Assembly (NCBI RefSeq): GCF_032911445.1
Contig: NZ_JAWJEJ010000001.1
Location: forward strand, 1,860,001-1,924,000
DNA length: 64,000 nucleotides
Direction of reading: 5' to 3'
Origin: Sphingomonas sp. HF-S4
GTDB taxonomy: Bacteria > Pseudomonadota > Alphaproteobacteria > Sphingomonadales > Sphingomonadaceae
Shown: one piece after another, positions 28,467-37,385 of the stretch
Position numbering within the stretch: position 1 is the stretch's first letter
How the letters are laid out: each line of letters opens with the position of its first letter
Position numbers and translations under genes: made by a program
The notes under the pieces: model-generated
The model's database searches: none
What the model was told of the DNA's origin: nothing
The model's input: only the letters and a program-made list of their open reading frames with translations

Positions 28467-30065
28467 ATGAAGTCAATATTCGGGCTGCTGGCGGCGCTGC
28501 TGCTTGCCCTCCCCGCCACGGCGCAGGACCTGCCGCGCATCGTTTCCAAGGGCGGCAAGCATGCGCTGATCGTCGACGGCGCGCCCTTCCTGATGCTCGC
28601 CGCGCAGGTCAACAATTCGAGCAACTATCCGGCGGCCTTGCCCAAGGTCTGGCCGGTGATCGATCGGCTCCAGGCCAACACGCTGCAGGTGCCGGTCGCC
28701 TGGGAGCAGATCGAGCCGCAGGAAGGCAGGTTCGACTTCGCGTTCGTCGATACGCTGCTGGCCCAGGCGCGCGAACATGACGTGCGGCTGGTGCTTTTGT
28801 GGTTCGCGACGTGGAAGAACACGGGCACTGCCTATGCGCCGGGCTGGGTCAAGCGCGACAACAAGCGCTTCCCGCGGATGGTCGGGCGCGAGGGCAAGAC
28901 GCATTATGCCTTCACACCGCTGGCGCAATCGACGCTCGCGGCGGACAAGAAGGCATTCGTCGCGCTGATGCGGCATTTGCGCGAGCGCGATCCGCAGAAC
29001 ACGGTGATCATGATGCAAGTGCAGAACGAGCCGGGCAGCTACAGCAGCGCGCGCGACCATTCGGCGGCGGCGGACAAGCTGTTCGCCGGGCCGGTGCCGG
29101 CGGCACTGCTCAAGCAGACCGGCAAGGCGCCGGGCAGCTGGGCAACGGTCTATGGACGCGATGCCGAACTGTTCTTCCATAGCTGGCACGTCGCGCGGTA
29201 CATCGATGCGGTCGCCGCGGCGGGCAAGGCAATCAAGCCGCTGCCGATGTACGCCAATGCCGCGCTGACCGGCAGTCCGTTCGGCTGGCAGGATCCCAAC
29301 ACCTATGCCAGCGGCGGCCCGGCGCACACCGTGATCGACGTCTACAAGGCCGCGGCGCCGCATCTCGAACTGGTCGGGCCCGACATCTACAATCCCGATC
29401 ACAAGGCGTATCTGGGGTTCCTCGACGCCTATCGGCGGCCGGACAATCCGCTGTTCGTCCCCGAAACGGGGAACGCGCGTGGCTATGCGCGCTATTTCTT
29501 CCCGACGATCGGGCGCGGGGCGATCGGCTGGTCGGTGTTCGGGATGGACGCGAGCGGCTATTCGAACTTCCCGTTGGGTGCGCCGAAGCTGGACGACGCG
29601 ACGATCGACCTGTTCGCTCGCGCGTACAAGCTGTTCCGGCCGATGCAGCGCGAATGGGCGCGGCTGGCGCTGGAGAGCGACGTGTGGGGTGTCGCCGAGC
29701 CCACCGATCCCGAGGCCAAGCACAGCCAGTCGATCGACCTGGGCGCGTACAAGGCGACGGTGACCTTCGGGCGGCACCAGTTCGGCTTCGATCCGCCGAC
29801 GGGCAATGCCGAGCCGCTCGGCGGGCTGGTGGTGGCGCGGCTGGCGGCGGACGAGTTCCTGGTGACCGGGTTCGATGCGCGGATCGAGTTCGCGCTGGCG
29901 CGGCCGGGGGAGCGCAACCTGATGCTCGACCGGGTGGAGGAAGGCCATTTCGAGGACGGGAAATGGGTGTTCGATCGGGTGTGGAACGGCGACCAGACCG
30001 ACTATGGGCTGAACTTCACTGGCCAGGCGCAGGTGCTGAAGGTGAAGCTGGCGACTTGGCCGTAA
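28467..30065 (+). CDS. GH35-type beta-galactosidase
   Basis: A 532-residue exported glycosidase starting with a clear signal peptide ([14 protein letters not shown]). The GH35 TIM barrel (about 30-370) shows [26 protein letters not shown], the acid/base Glu188 in QVQNEPGSY and the probable nucleophile Glu333 in [12 protein letters not shown]-terminal beta domain (about 390-530) follows. Related periplasmic GH35 enzymes, such as Bgl35A of Cellvibrio, remove galactose from plant xyloglucan, where galactose may carry L-fucose; this fits the fucose genes next to it. The start at 28467 has AGGAGGGG immediately upstream, overlapping the end of fucD. Substrate assignment is inference. Confidence 0.85.
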   Translation: MKSIFGLLAALLLALPATAQDLPRIVSKGGKHALIVDGAPFLMLAAQVNNSSNYPAALPKVWPVIDRLQANTLQVPVAWEQIEPQEGRFDFAFVDTLLAQAREHDVRLVLLWFATWKNTGTAYAPGWVKRDNKRFPRMVGREGKTHYAFTPLAQSTLAADKKAFVALMRHLRERDPQNTVIMMQVQNEPGSYSSARDHSAAADKLFAGPVPAALLKQTGKAPGSWATVYGRDAELFFHSWHVARYIDAVAAAGKAIKPLPMYANAALTGSPFGWQDPNTYASGGPAHTVIDVYKAAAPHLELVGPDIYNPDHKAYLGFLDAYRRPDNPLFVPETGNARGYARYFFPTIGRGAIGWSVFGMDASGYSNFPLGAPKLDDATIDLFARAYKLFRPMQREWARLALESDVWGVAEPTDPEAKHSQSIDLGAYKATVTFGRHQFGFDPPTGNAEPLGGLVVARLAADEFLVTGFDARIEFALARPGERNLMLDRVEEGHFEDGKWVFDRVWNGDQTDYGLNFTGQAQVLKVKLATWP

Positions 30066-30257
30066 AGGTCAAATAACGACATTCGTAAAATTGCGTACGA
30101 GACGATGCTTCTCAGATGGCAGCGCGCCCAGATTCCCTTGCATTTTTTCTTCGTATCAACCTAGACTTCGGGCAGGAACCTTGTGGCATGCTCGTCCGAG
30201 CAAGATGGCCTCCACCGGTTTGCGTTCCGGTACAACAGCACCATCAAGGGAAATCAT

Positions 30258-30881
30258 ATGATCTTGCTGGCCTTGCTTGTGCTTGGGGAACGGGCCCCGC
30301 TAACGCCCGTGACCGTCCGCAACGAAAGCGAGTTGCTCACCTCGGATGATTACGTCACGCGCGCGGCGGGCTTGGGGAAGAGCGGCTACACCGTGGTGGA
30401 GGTCTTTGTCGACGCTACTGGAAAGCCCCATACCTGCGGCGTCGCCGGGACGAGCGGGTCCAAGGACCTGGATCTGAGAGCATGTGCCGCGGCGGTGCGG
30501 CGGGGCAAGTACACGCCGGCCGCAGACGAGAACGGTGTGCCCGTGCACGGCGTCCTCCGGCTGCGGATCCGATGGGTGCTAGAAAGTTTCTTCGACAGTC
30601 CCGCCGGCATACCGAAATGGCCCGCCGATCTCGTGCTCGAAGTGGCGAAACTGCCGGAGGGGCGTAAGTCCGTCACTGTCGAACTGGTTTATTTCGTGGA
30701 CGAGCAGGGCCAGATCCAGCGCTGTTCCGTGCAGCAGTCGAGCGGCTTTCAGGCGTTCGACACTAGCGCCTGTGCGGCTATGACAAAGCTACAGCGGTAC
30801 CCTCCGGCGAAAGACAAAGCGGACAAAATCTGGCCGGTAGTTCGAACGCAGCGAATAGAATTCACTCCCGGCCAGAAGTGA
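30258..30881 (+). CDS. Tandem TonB C-terminal-like domain protein
   Basis: A 207-residue protein with two diverged copies of a TonB-C-like alpha/beta unit: about residues 25-115 and 120-207. Each copy has a VxVxVDxxG strand turn, a cysteine pair (HTCGVAG ... LRACAA and QRCSVQQ ... TSACAAM) and a YxPA-like ending. A short hydrophobic start, MILLALLVLG, may be a weak signal peptide. ATG 30258 has AAGGGA eight bases upstream. Unlike true TonB it has no proline-rich spacer or clear membrane anchor, so it cannot act as a normal energy transducer. It sits alone, convergent with the halogenase gene, between the fucose locus and the second receptor. Function unknown. Confidence 0.65.
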   Translation: MILLALLVLGERAPLTPVTVRNESELLTSDDYVTRAAGLGKSGYTVVEVFVDATGKPHTCGVAGTSGSKDLDLRACAAAVRRGKYTPAADENGVPVHGVLRLRIRWVLESFFDSPAGIPKWPADLVLEVAKLPEGRKSVTVELVYFVDEQGQIQRCSVQQSSGFQAFDTSACAAMTKLQRYPPAKDKADKIWPVVRTQRIEFTPGQK

Positions 30882-30957
30882 TCGCCTGCCGGTCCCCTCA
30901 ACCCGTTTCTCGACTTCGCTCGAAACGAACGGAGGCTACGGGGAAAGTCACCTCACC

Positions 30958-32484
30958 CTAGCGCGCCAACGGCATCGCCGTGCGCGCACCAGCGCGGCAG
31001 TGGCGGTCGATAAAGGCTTGGTGGCTGGGCATCGCGGCCGCGGCCTGGTCGATCACCTGGCACATGCCGGCGAGCACCGCAGCGAGTTCCTGCGGCGCGA
31101 GCGTGTCGGCGAGCGGATCGTGCGCGGCGGGGTCGACGCCCTGCCCCAGCAGCACCGCGAGCCAGCTAGCTTCGTGGAACAGGTCATGCGGGCGCTCGAT
31201 CAGCCGGCCGTTAGCGCGGAACATCGCGACCTTGGCGGCGAGACTGTCGGGGATCGTCATCGCGGCGCACTGGCGCCAGAACGGCTCGTCGCGTTCGTTG
31301 GCCCAGTAATGGAGCACCAGGAAGTCGCGGATCGCTTCCATCTCGGCATCGGCCTGCCGGTTATACTCGTCCGCGAGCCGCGGGTCGCAGTGTCGGTCGG
31401 GGAACCAGGACAGCAGCTTGGAAATCCCGGTCTGGATCAAGTGGATGCTGGTCGATTCGAGCGGCTCGAGAAAGCCCGACGCCAAGCCGAGCGCGACGAC
31501 GTTGCGGTGCCACGCCTTTCGCCGCCGCCCGGTGGTGAAGCGCAGGAGGCGCGGATCGCCTTCGCGCGCGCCGGCTAGGTTGGCGAGCAGCGTGGCGGCG
31601 GCTTCGTCGGCGGAGATCGCCCCGCTGCAATAGACATGACCGTTGCCGGTGCGGTGCTGGAGCGGGATGCGCCATTGCCAGCCAGCGGTGCGGGCGGTGG
31701 AGCGGGTGAAGGGCTCGGGGTCGCCGGTGCGTGCGCATGGCACCGCGAGCGCGCGGTCGCACGGGAGCCAGCGGGTCCAGTCGTCATAGCCGGTGCCGAG
31801 GGCTTCGGTGAGCAGGCCGCGAAAGCCGGTGCAATCGAGGAACAGGTCGGCGGCAAGCGTGCGGCCGTCGGCGAGGATGATGTGGTCGACGAAGCCGTCG
31901 CCGGGGCGAAGGACGACATCGGCGATCCAGCCTTCGATGCGCTCGACTCCGCGGGCCTCGGCGAGGCAGCGGAGGTAGCGCGCGTAGAGCGAGGCGTCGA
32001 AATGATAGGCCCAGGAAAAGGTCGAGAAGACTCTCGGCGATTGCGGCGTGGGGATCTCGAACCTGTCGCGATAGGCGGCCTGGTGGTTGAGCGACCAGGC
32101 GTCGAGCGGCGTCGTGTTGCCGAGCGCGCGAGCGCGCAGCCAGTGCTGGTGAAAGGCCGTCGGGCCGAAATCGTCGCCATAGCGGCCGAAGGGGTGGAAA
32201 TAGCGCTGCCCTTCGCGGCGCCAGCCGACGAATTCGATGCCCAGCTTGAACGTGCCCTGCGTAGCGGCGACGAATTCGCGCTCGTCGACGCCGAGCAGCT
32301 TGTTGAACAGCTGGATCGGCGGGATCGTCGCCTCACCGACGCCGACGGTGCCAATTTCGTCGGATTCGACAAGGGTGATACGGCAGTGGTGCTGGGCGAG
32401 CAGCTTCGAAAGCGCCGCCGCGGCCATCCACCCCGCGGTACCGCCGCCGGCGATCAGGATCGATCGGACGGGGTCGGCGGTCAT
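30958..32484 (-). CDS. Flavin-dependent tryptophan halogenase family protein
   Basis: A 508-residue paralogue of the halogenases at 11469 and 32481. It has the FAD motif IAGGGTAGWMAAAAL, the catalytic-position Lys80 in TFKLGIEF, the WQWRIP motif and EPLESTSIHLIQ with the matching Glu. The chain of conserved elements is complete, so it should be active as a flavin-dependent enzyme. Its ATG overlaps the stop of the preceding halogenase by four bases (32481-32484), and the pair follows the second TBDR. The true substrate is unknown. Confidence 0.87.
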   Translation of the reverse strand: MTADPVRSILIAGGGTAGWMAAAALSKLLAQHHCRITLVESDEIGTVGVGEATIPPIQLFNKLLGVDEREFVAATQGTFKLGIEFVGWRREGQRYFHPFGRYGDDFGPTAFHQHWLRARALGNTTPLDAWSLNHQAAYRDRFEIPTPQSPRVFSTFSWAYHFDASLYARYLRCLAEARGVERIEGWIADVVLRPGDGFVDHIILADGRTLAADLFLDCTGFRGLLTEALGTGYDDWTRWLPCDRALAVPCARTGDPEPFTRSTARTAGWQWRIPLQHRTGNGHVYCSGAISADEAAATLLANLAGAREGDPRLLRFTTGRRRKAWHRNVVALGLASGFLEPLESTSIHLIQTGISKLLSWFPDRHCDPRLADEYNRQADAEMEAIRDFLVLHYWANERDEPFWRQCAAMTIPDSLAAKVAMFRANGRLIERPHDLFHEASWLAVLLGQGVDPAAHDPLADTLAPQELAAVLAGMCQVIDQAAAAMPSHQAFIDRHCRAGARTAMPLAR

Positions 32485-33980
32485 GCGGCCTCAGCCGGGC
32501 AGCAGCGCTGGAGAAATACCTCATGCGGCGGCGCGGCTTCCGCGGCGCGGACGAGCAGCCGGTGGCGCTGGGCGAGCCCGGCGCGAAGGCGTTCGGGGTC
32601 GATCCGGTCGACCAGCGGGTCATAGCGATCGGGAAGCACGCCGTTGCCGAGGAATATCGCGACCCAGCTCGGCTCCTGATACGATTCCTCGGCGAGCAGC
32701 GGCACGCGGCCGCTGGCGCGGAACACGTCGATCTTGTGCGCGAGCGTGTCGGGCAGCGGCATCGTGCGGCAATAGTCCCACAGCGGCGCGTCGGTGCGGC
32801 GGGTGAGGCAGTAATGCAGGATCAGGAAGTCGCGGATCCGCTCGAACTCGCTCACGGTGACGCGATTATATTCGTCGGCGATGCGCGAGTCCCAGTTGCG
32901 GTCTGGGAAAAACTCGACGAGGCGCGCGATTGCCGTCTGGATCAGCTGGATGCTGGTCGATTCCAGCGGCTCCATGAACCCGCCGGCGAGGCCGATCGCG
33001 ACGACATTGCCGTTCCAGAACTTCCGCCGCCGCCCGGTGGTGAAGCGCAGCACGCGCGGATCGGCGAGCAGCTTGCCGGGGACGTTGGCGGTGAACAGGT
33101 CGCGTGCTCGGTCGTCTTCGGTGAAGCGCGTCGAATAGACATAGCCGTTGCCCATCCGGTGCTGGAGCGGGATGCGCCATTGCCAGCCGGCCTCACGCGC
33201 GGTGGAGACGGTGAAGGGCGTCGGCGGGCCTGTCGGCGCGCTGGGGGCTACCACCGCGCTGTCGCAGGGAAGCCAGTGGCGCCAGTCCTCATAGCCGGTG
33301 TTCAGCGCTTCCTCGATCAGCAGCCCGCGGAACCCCGAGCAGTCGACGAACAGATCGGCTTCGTGGCGCTGGCCATCGGCAGTGAGCACCACGGCGATGT
33401 GGCCTGTCTCGCCGTCGCGTTCGGCGGTGACCACCCTGCCCTCGACCCTATGCACACCCCGCGCCTCGCAGTGGCTGCGCAGGGAGCGGGCGTAGAGCGA
33501 GGCGTCGAAATGGAAGGCGTAGCGGTAGAAGTCCGCATTGCTCGACGGGGGCATGAAGCGGCCGCGGCGAGCCATCGCATAAGGCAGGCTGTAGTCGTCG
33601 ATCGACGCGGGATCGCCGAGGCTGTGGAGCTTGCGCCAGTGATGGTGCGGGGCGACACCCTCGATCGCGTCGCCATAGTCGCCGAAGCCGTGGAAATGCA
33701 CGTTGCCGATCTGGCCCCAGTCGCGGAACTCGATGCCGAGCTTGAAGCTGCCTTGCGTCGCCTTGACGAATTCGCGCTCGTCGATCCCTAGTAGTCCGTT
33801 GAGGTGCTGCATCAGCGGCACCGTCGCCTCGCCGACGCCGATCGTGCCGATCTCCTCGGACTCGATCAGGGTGATGCTGCACTGGGCGGGATCGAGAAAT
33901 CGCGCGAGTACCGCGGCGCTGATCCACCCGGCGGTGCCGCCGCCGACGATGACAATGGATCGGATCGCGGACTCGGTCAT
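32481..33980 (-). CDS. Flavin-dependent tryptophan halogenase family protein
   Basis: A 499-residue member of the same superfamily. The FAD-binding motif is IVGGGTAGWISAAVL, Lys80 lies in SFKLGIEF, and WQWRIPLQHRMGNGYVYST and EPLESTSIQLIQ complete the signature set. It starts 81 bases after the second receptor's stop, with a GC-rich hairpin between them, and overlaps the following halogenase start by ATGA. Two adjacent, distinct halogenases behind one receptor imply either a heteromeric enzyme or different site preferences. No flavin reductase is seen nearby; one would have to be supplied from elsewhere. Confidence 0.87.
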   Translation of the reverse strand: MTESAIRSIVIVGGGTAGWISAAVLARFLDPAQCSITLIESEEIGTIGVGEATVPLMQHLNGLLGIDEREFVKATQGSFKLGIEFRDWGQIGNVHFHGFGDYGDAIEGVAPHHHWRKLHSLGDPASIDDYSLPYAMARRGRFMPPSSNADFYRYAFHFDASLYARSLRSHCEARGVHRVEGRVVTAERDGETGHIAVVLTADGQRHEADLFVDCSGFRGLLIEEALNTGYEDWRHWLPCDSAVVAPSAPTGPPTPFTVSTAREAGWQWRIPLQHRMGNGYVYSTRFTEDDRARDLFTANVPGKLLADPRVLRFTTGRRRKFWNGNVVAIGLAGGFMEPLESTSIQLIQTAIARLVEFFPDRNWDSRIADEYNRVTVSEFERIRDFLILHYCLTRRTDAPLWDYCRTMPLPDTLAHKIDVFRASGRVPLLAEESYQEPSWVAIFLGNGVLPDRYDPLVDRIDPERLRAGLAQRHRLLVRAAEAAPPHEVFLQRCCPAEAA

Positions 33981-34023
33981 GACGCTCCTGAGGCTAGGCG
34001 CGAAGCATCGGACAAGAAAGAGT

Positions 34024-34049
34024 GGCGGTGCCCCTTGAAGAACACCGCC
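34024..34049 (-). terminator. Terminator or attenuator after the second TBDR
   Basis: A perfect seven-base stem (GGCGGTG at 34024-34030, CACCGCC at 34043-34049) is followed on the minus strand by ACTCTTTCTTGT. It lies between the receptor stop (34062) and the first halogenase start (33980), in the same relative place as the terminator after the first receptor. Confidence 0.65.
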
Positions 34050-34061
34050 CAGTTTCTGGGA

Positions 34062-37000
34062 TCAGAAAGTGAACCTGAGCAGGCCGGCGATGCGCCGGTC
34101 GGTATCGGTCCAGCTGTAGCGCGGATGCCGGACGGCACCGCCGACATCCAGGAACGTGCGCGTGTTGAGCAGGTTGGTGGCCTGCACGCCGATCTTCACG
34201 TTGTTCGTGATGCTGAACAGGATCGAGCCGTCGAGCTGGCCGTAATCCTCCGACCATACCGGCGCGTTGAGGTTGGCAGCGGACGTGGTCAGCAGGTATT
34301 CGGAGCGCCAATTATACGCCAGCCGCGCCGAGATGCCGTATTTCTCGTAGATCGCTGCGACATTGTAGCTCCATTTCGAGAGCCCCTCGAGCGGCAGGGT
34401 GGTATCGTTGGCGTTGTTGATCTGGTTGGGATCGAGCGTATTGACCGGCTGGTTGGCGCCGCCGGTGCTGTCGACCCAGGTGACGTTGCCCTGGAAACCG
34501 AGCCCGCCCAGCGCGCCGGGCAGCATGTCGAAGAACTGGGTGTACGCCAGCTCGACGCCCTTGATCCTCCCCTTCTCGCCATTGACGGCGCGCGTGACGT
34601 TGAAGGTCAGCGTCTGGCCGTTGCTGGTGAAGGTCTCGTTCGCATTGCCCGAGATGATGTAGTCCTTGATGTCCTTGTAAAAGGCCGCGAAGGTCAGGCT
34701 GTTCGATCGGCCGAAATAATATTCCGCGCTGAAATCGAACTGGGTCGACTTGGTCGGCTTCAAATACGGATTGCCTGCCTGGCCGGTGAGGCCGAGAGGC
34801 TGCGGCAGCAACCCCGTGCCGGCTGGATTGAGCCCGAAGCTCAGCGAAGCATAGGGCCGGAGCTGAGAGAAGTTGGGACGCACCATCGCCTTCCCCGCCG
34901 CGAAGCGCAGCTGGAGGTCGTCGGTGGCCTTGATCCGCAGGTTGAGCGTCGGCAGCACGTCGGTGTAGCTGTTCTTGTAGGTGGCGTCGGACAGCCGACC
35001 GCCAGCGCCGTTGTTCGAGAAAGCGAGCGCTTGTGTAAGACCGGCGCAAGCGGGCGCCGCAGGCGTTGCCTGGCAACTCGACGTTATCGTGCCAAGGCTG
35101 AGATAGCCCAGCGCCTCGTTGCGGGTGCGCACGACGCGGATGCCGATATTGCCGTCGACGATCCCCGAACCGAAGCGCAACATCGCGTAGCCCGCCAGCG
35201 TCTTCTCGCTCTGCCGGGCGATGCCGCCCAGCACATTGTCCGATCCGGGATTGGCGTTCTCGTAGCTATCCTCGGTCAGCGGCGCCCAGCCCCAGCCCGA
35301 GCTCTGCGTCGCGCGCAGATAGTCATACGCATTCGCGGTGCCGTTGGTCATCAGATCGACCGAGGGGAACCAGCCCACGCCGGGCACGCCGATCTTGCCA
35401 CGGAAAAAGTCGTTATAGTTGAACTGCTCGGCCTGACCCGGCAGCCCGGGATTGCGTACGCCGGCTTGCGTGAAATCGTCCGAGGGATCGGCCGGGGTAC
35501 CGTTGTTGTTGACGAAGGTGTCGAACCCGGTCTGGTTGAGGAAGATTGGCGGCGCGCTGCCCGCCGCGCCCCAGAATTGCTGCGAAAGCAGGCCCCAATT
35601 GTAGCCGGTCTGGCGAGTGACCGCCTCACGATCGGTGGCGCGCATGCCGGCGCGGAACGATTTGAGGAAGCTGTCGTCGTCGAACTTGTACTCGACGTCG
35701 AACCGCTCGGCCCATTCGCCGGCGCGGTTGTCCTCGAGATGGTCCATCGCCGCGGCCCACCAGTAGTTGTTCTGGTTGGCGAGCGAGGCGCCGTTCTCGG
35801 TCACCCGCACGCTCGGCGAGTCTCCACGCAGGTCAAAGGCGAGGGTCGGCCGGTTGGCGTTGAAGAAGCCCGGCGCAATGCCGAATTCGGTGAACGCCGT
35901 GAAGCTCAGCACATCGGCTTCGGAGGTGATCCGCTGGACGTCCGCGCTGAATGCCCAATGCTCGCCCGGCTCCCAGCGCCAGTTAAGCGAATAGTCGCGC
36001 GTGACCTTATGCGAGGCGCCGTAGCGCGTGTCCAAGTCCATATTGGCGTTGGTATAGCTGCCGACCTCGAGCACCTTGTCGCCATTGACCTGGTAGCTCG
36101 ATTCATAGTCGGGGAGCGAATAGACGCCCTCGGCATGCTCCATATCCTTGGGATCCGCCGAGGAAAGGAACGCCTCGGCAGTGAAGGTCATGTCGGGGCT
36201 CGGGCGCCACTGGATCGAGCCGTCGACCGAGACGCGCCTCTGCTGCCAGTCAATCCGCCGCCAGCCTAGCGACGAGGGCACGAGGATGTTCTGGAAACCA
36301 GCGGGCCCGCCGGCATTGGCGCGGACGGTGTAGGTGCCCAGTTGGATGCTGTCGGTGCGGTTGCCGATATTGTTGATGCTGCCCGAGAGCAGAATGCCGA
36401 TATCGCCCAGCCCGGTCTCCCAGCGATTGCTGACGAGCGCGTTGGCTGACCAATAGCCCTTCTCGCGCATGTCGGCGTAGTTGTAGTCGCCCGACACAGC
36501 GATGAGATGGCCGTCCTGGTCGAAGGGTTTCCGGGTACGCAGGTTTACGATGCCGCCGACGCCGCCCTCAACCATCTCGGCTGAGGGGTTCTTGTAGACG
36601 TCGATCCCGGCGAGCAGATCTGGAGAGACATCCTCGAAGGCGAGCCCGCGCCCGTTGTTCGCCGAGAAGACGTCGCGGCCGTTGATCTCGGAGCGCACCC
36701 AGGAAAGCCCGCGGATGAACACGCCGCCGCCCTCGGCCGCTAGGCGCGCGGGATCGCGATTCTCGTTGGTCCGCTGGAGGGTGATCCCGGGGATGCGCTG
36801 GAGCGCCTCGGAGACCGAGCGATCGGGGAGCGCACCGATATCCTGCGCAGTGACCGAGTCGACAATCTGGTCGGCATTGCGCTTGATGTTGCGCGCGCTG
36901 GTCAGCGAGGCGCGGATGCCCGTGACGACGATCGTGTCCTGGTCCTCGGAGGCCGGGGTTTCGGAGGGTTGATCCTGCGGTGCGGCCACGACCACCGGCG

Positions 37001-37118
37001 GATCGTCTGCGGCAAAGGCCGGCATCGCCCATCCGGCGGCGGCAAGCGCAAGCGTGGAAACACCGTAGCGGATCGGCTTGGCGCGCGACCCAGAACGACC
37101 GATAGAAAGCTCAGCCAT
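34062..37118 (-). CDS. TonB-dependent receptor (carbohydrate type)
   Basis: A 1018-residue outer-membrane receptor. A long N-terminal signal ends near MPAFAADD, followed by a Pro/Gln-rich spacer and the TonB-box-like TIVVTGIRASLTSA. The plug domain (about 70-200) has LPDRSVSEALQRIPGITLQ and FIRGLSWVRSEINGRDVFS; the barrel ends in a terminal aromatic residue (GLLRFTF). This variant, with TNENRDP in the plug, resembles receptors found in xylo- or gluco-oligosaccharide loci of Caulobacter and Xanthomonas. Two halogenase genes follow. A perfect LacI-type palindrome is centred 102 bases upstream of the start. The specific ligand is not known. Confidence 0.95.
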   Translation of the reverse strand: MAELSIGRSGSRAKPIRYGVSTLALAAAGWAMPAFAADDPPVVVAAPQDQPSETPASEDQDTIVVTGIRASLTSARNIKRNADQIVDSVTAQDIGALPDRSVSEALQRIPGITLQRTNENRDPARLAAEGGGVFIRGLSWVRSEINGRDVFSANNGRGLAFEDVSPDLLAGIDVYKNPSAEMVEGGVGGIVNLRTRKPFDQDGHLIAVSGDYNYADMREKGYWSANALVSNRWETGLGDIGILLSGSINNIGNRTDSIQLGTYTVRANAGGPAGFQNILVPSSLGWRRIDWQQRRVSVDGSIQWRPSPDMTFTAEAFLSSADPKDMEHAEGVYSLPDYESSYQVNGDKVLEVGSYTNANMDLDTRYGASHKVTRDYSLNWRWEPGEHWAFSADVQRITSEADVLSFTAFTEFGIAPGFFNANRPTLAFDLRGDSPSVRVTENGASLANQNNYWWAAAMDHLEDNRAGEWAERFDVEYKFDDDSFLKSFRAGMRATDREAVTRQTGYNWGLLSQQFWGAAGSAPPIFLNQTGFDTFVNNNGTPADPSDDFTQAGVRNPGLPGQAEQFNYNDFFRGKIGVPGVGWFPSVDLMTNGTANAYDYLRATQSSGWGWAPLTEDSYENANPGSDNVLGGIARQSEKTLAGYAMLRFGSGIVDGNIGIRVVRTRNEALGYLSLGTITSSCQATPAAPACAGLTQALAFSNNGAGGRLSDATYKNSYTDVLPTLNLRIKATDDLQLRFAAGKAMVRPNFSQLRPYASLSFGLNPAGTGLLPQPLGLTGQAGNPYLKPTKSTQFDFSAEYYFGRSNSLTFAAFYKDIKDYIISGNANETFTSNGQTLTFNVTRAVNGEKGRIKGVELAYTQFFDMLPGALGGLGFQGNVTWVDSTGGANQPVNTLDPNQINNANDTTLPLEGLSKWSYNVAAIYEKYGISARLAYNWRSEYLLTTSAANLNAPVWSEDYGQLDGSILFSITNNVKIGVQATNLLNTRTFLDVGGAVRHPRYSWTDTDRRIAGLLRFTF

Positions 37119-37215
37119 ATCCCCTCCTCATCCTAGGACGAGAGGCATCGGCTACACCGTGTCCCCTCCCGCTCCCGCCGAAGCGCCTCTAACGGGTGCC
37201 AACGGTGTCATTTTA

Positions 37216-37225
37216 TTAGCGCTAA
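37216..37225. promoter_or_regulatory. LacI-type operator upstream of the second TBDR
   Basis: TTAGCGCTAA is a perfect ten-base palindrome with a central CG, embedded in ATTAGCGCTAAC. Such sites are recognised by LacI/GalR-family sugar regulators in Alphaproteobacteria. It lies 98 bases before the receptor start in an AT-rich stretch, and about 160 bases before the divergent dipeptidase start, so it could influence both. Confidence 0.62.
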
Positions 37226-37385
37226 CATTTTTCATACACAAGGAGGGATTTCATATTTGCGCCTGCCTTTTGCACGCGGTGCCGCCTATTCCTGCCAGCT
37301 ATGGCGTTTGCGGTTCGAGCGGGCTGTACGGTACGGTCCCGTCGCGTCATGCTGGCCACCAATGTCGTTCCTGCGAGGTGCCCGA

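Noticed and set aside
33804..36269. An 821-codon plus-strand frame opposite the second receptor
   Set aside because: Same reasoning: antisense to the TBDR and the end of a halogenase, with no recognisable domain.
37257..37385. N-terminal extension of the M19 dipeptidase from TTG 37257
   Set aside because: It has a strong ribosome-site-like sequence, but the extension would place 43 residues before a typical lipoprotein signal; ATG 37386 has its own GAGG site.
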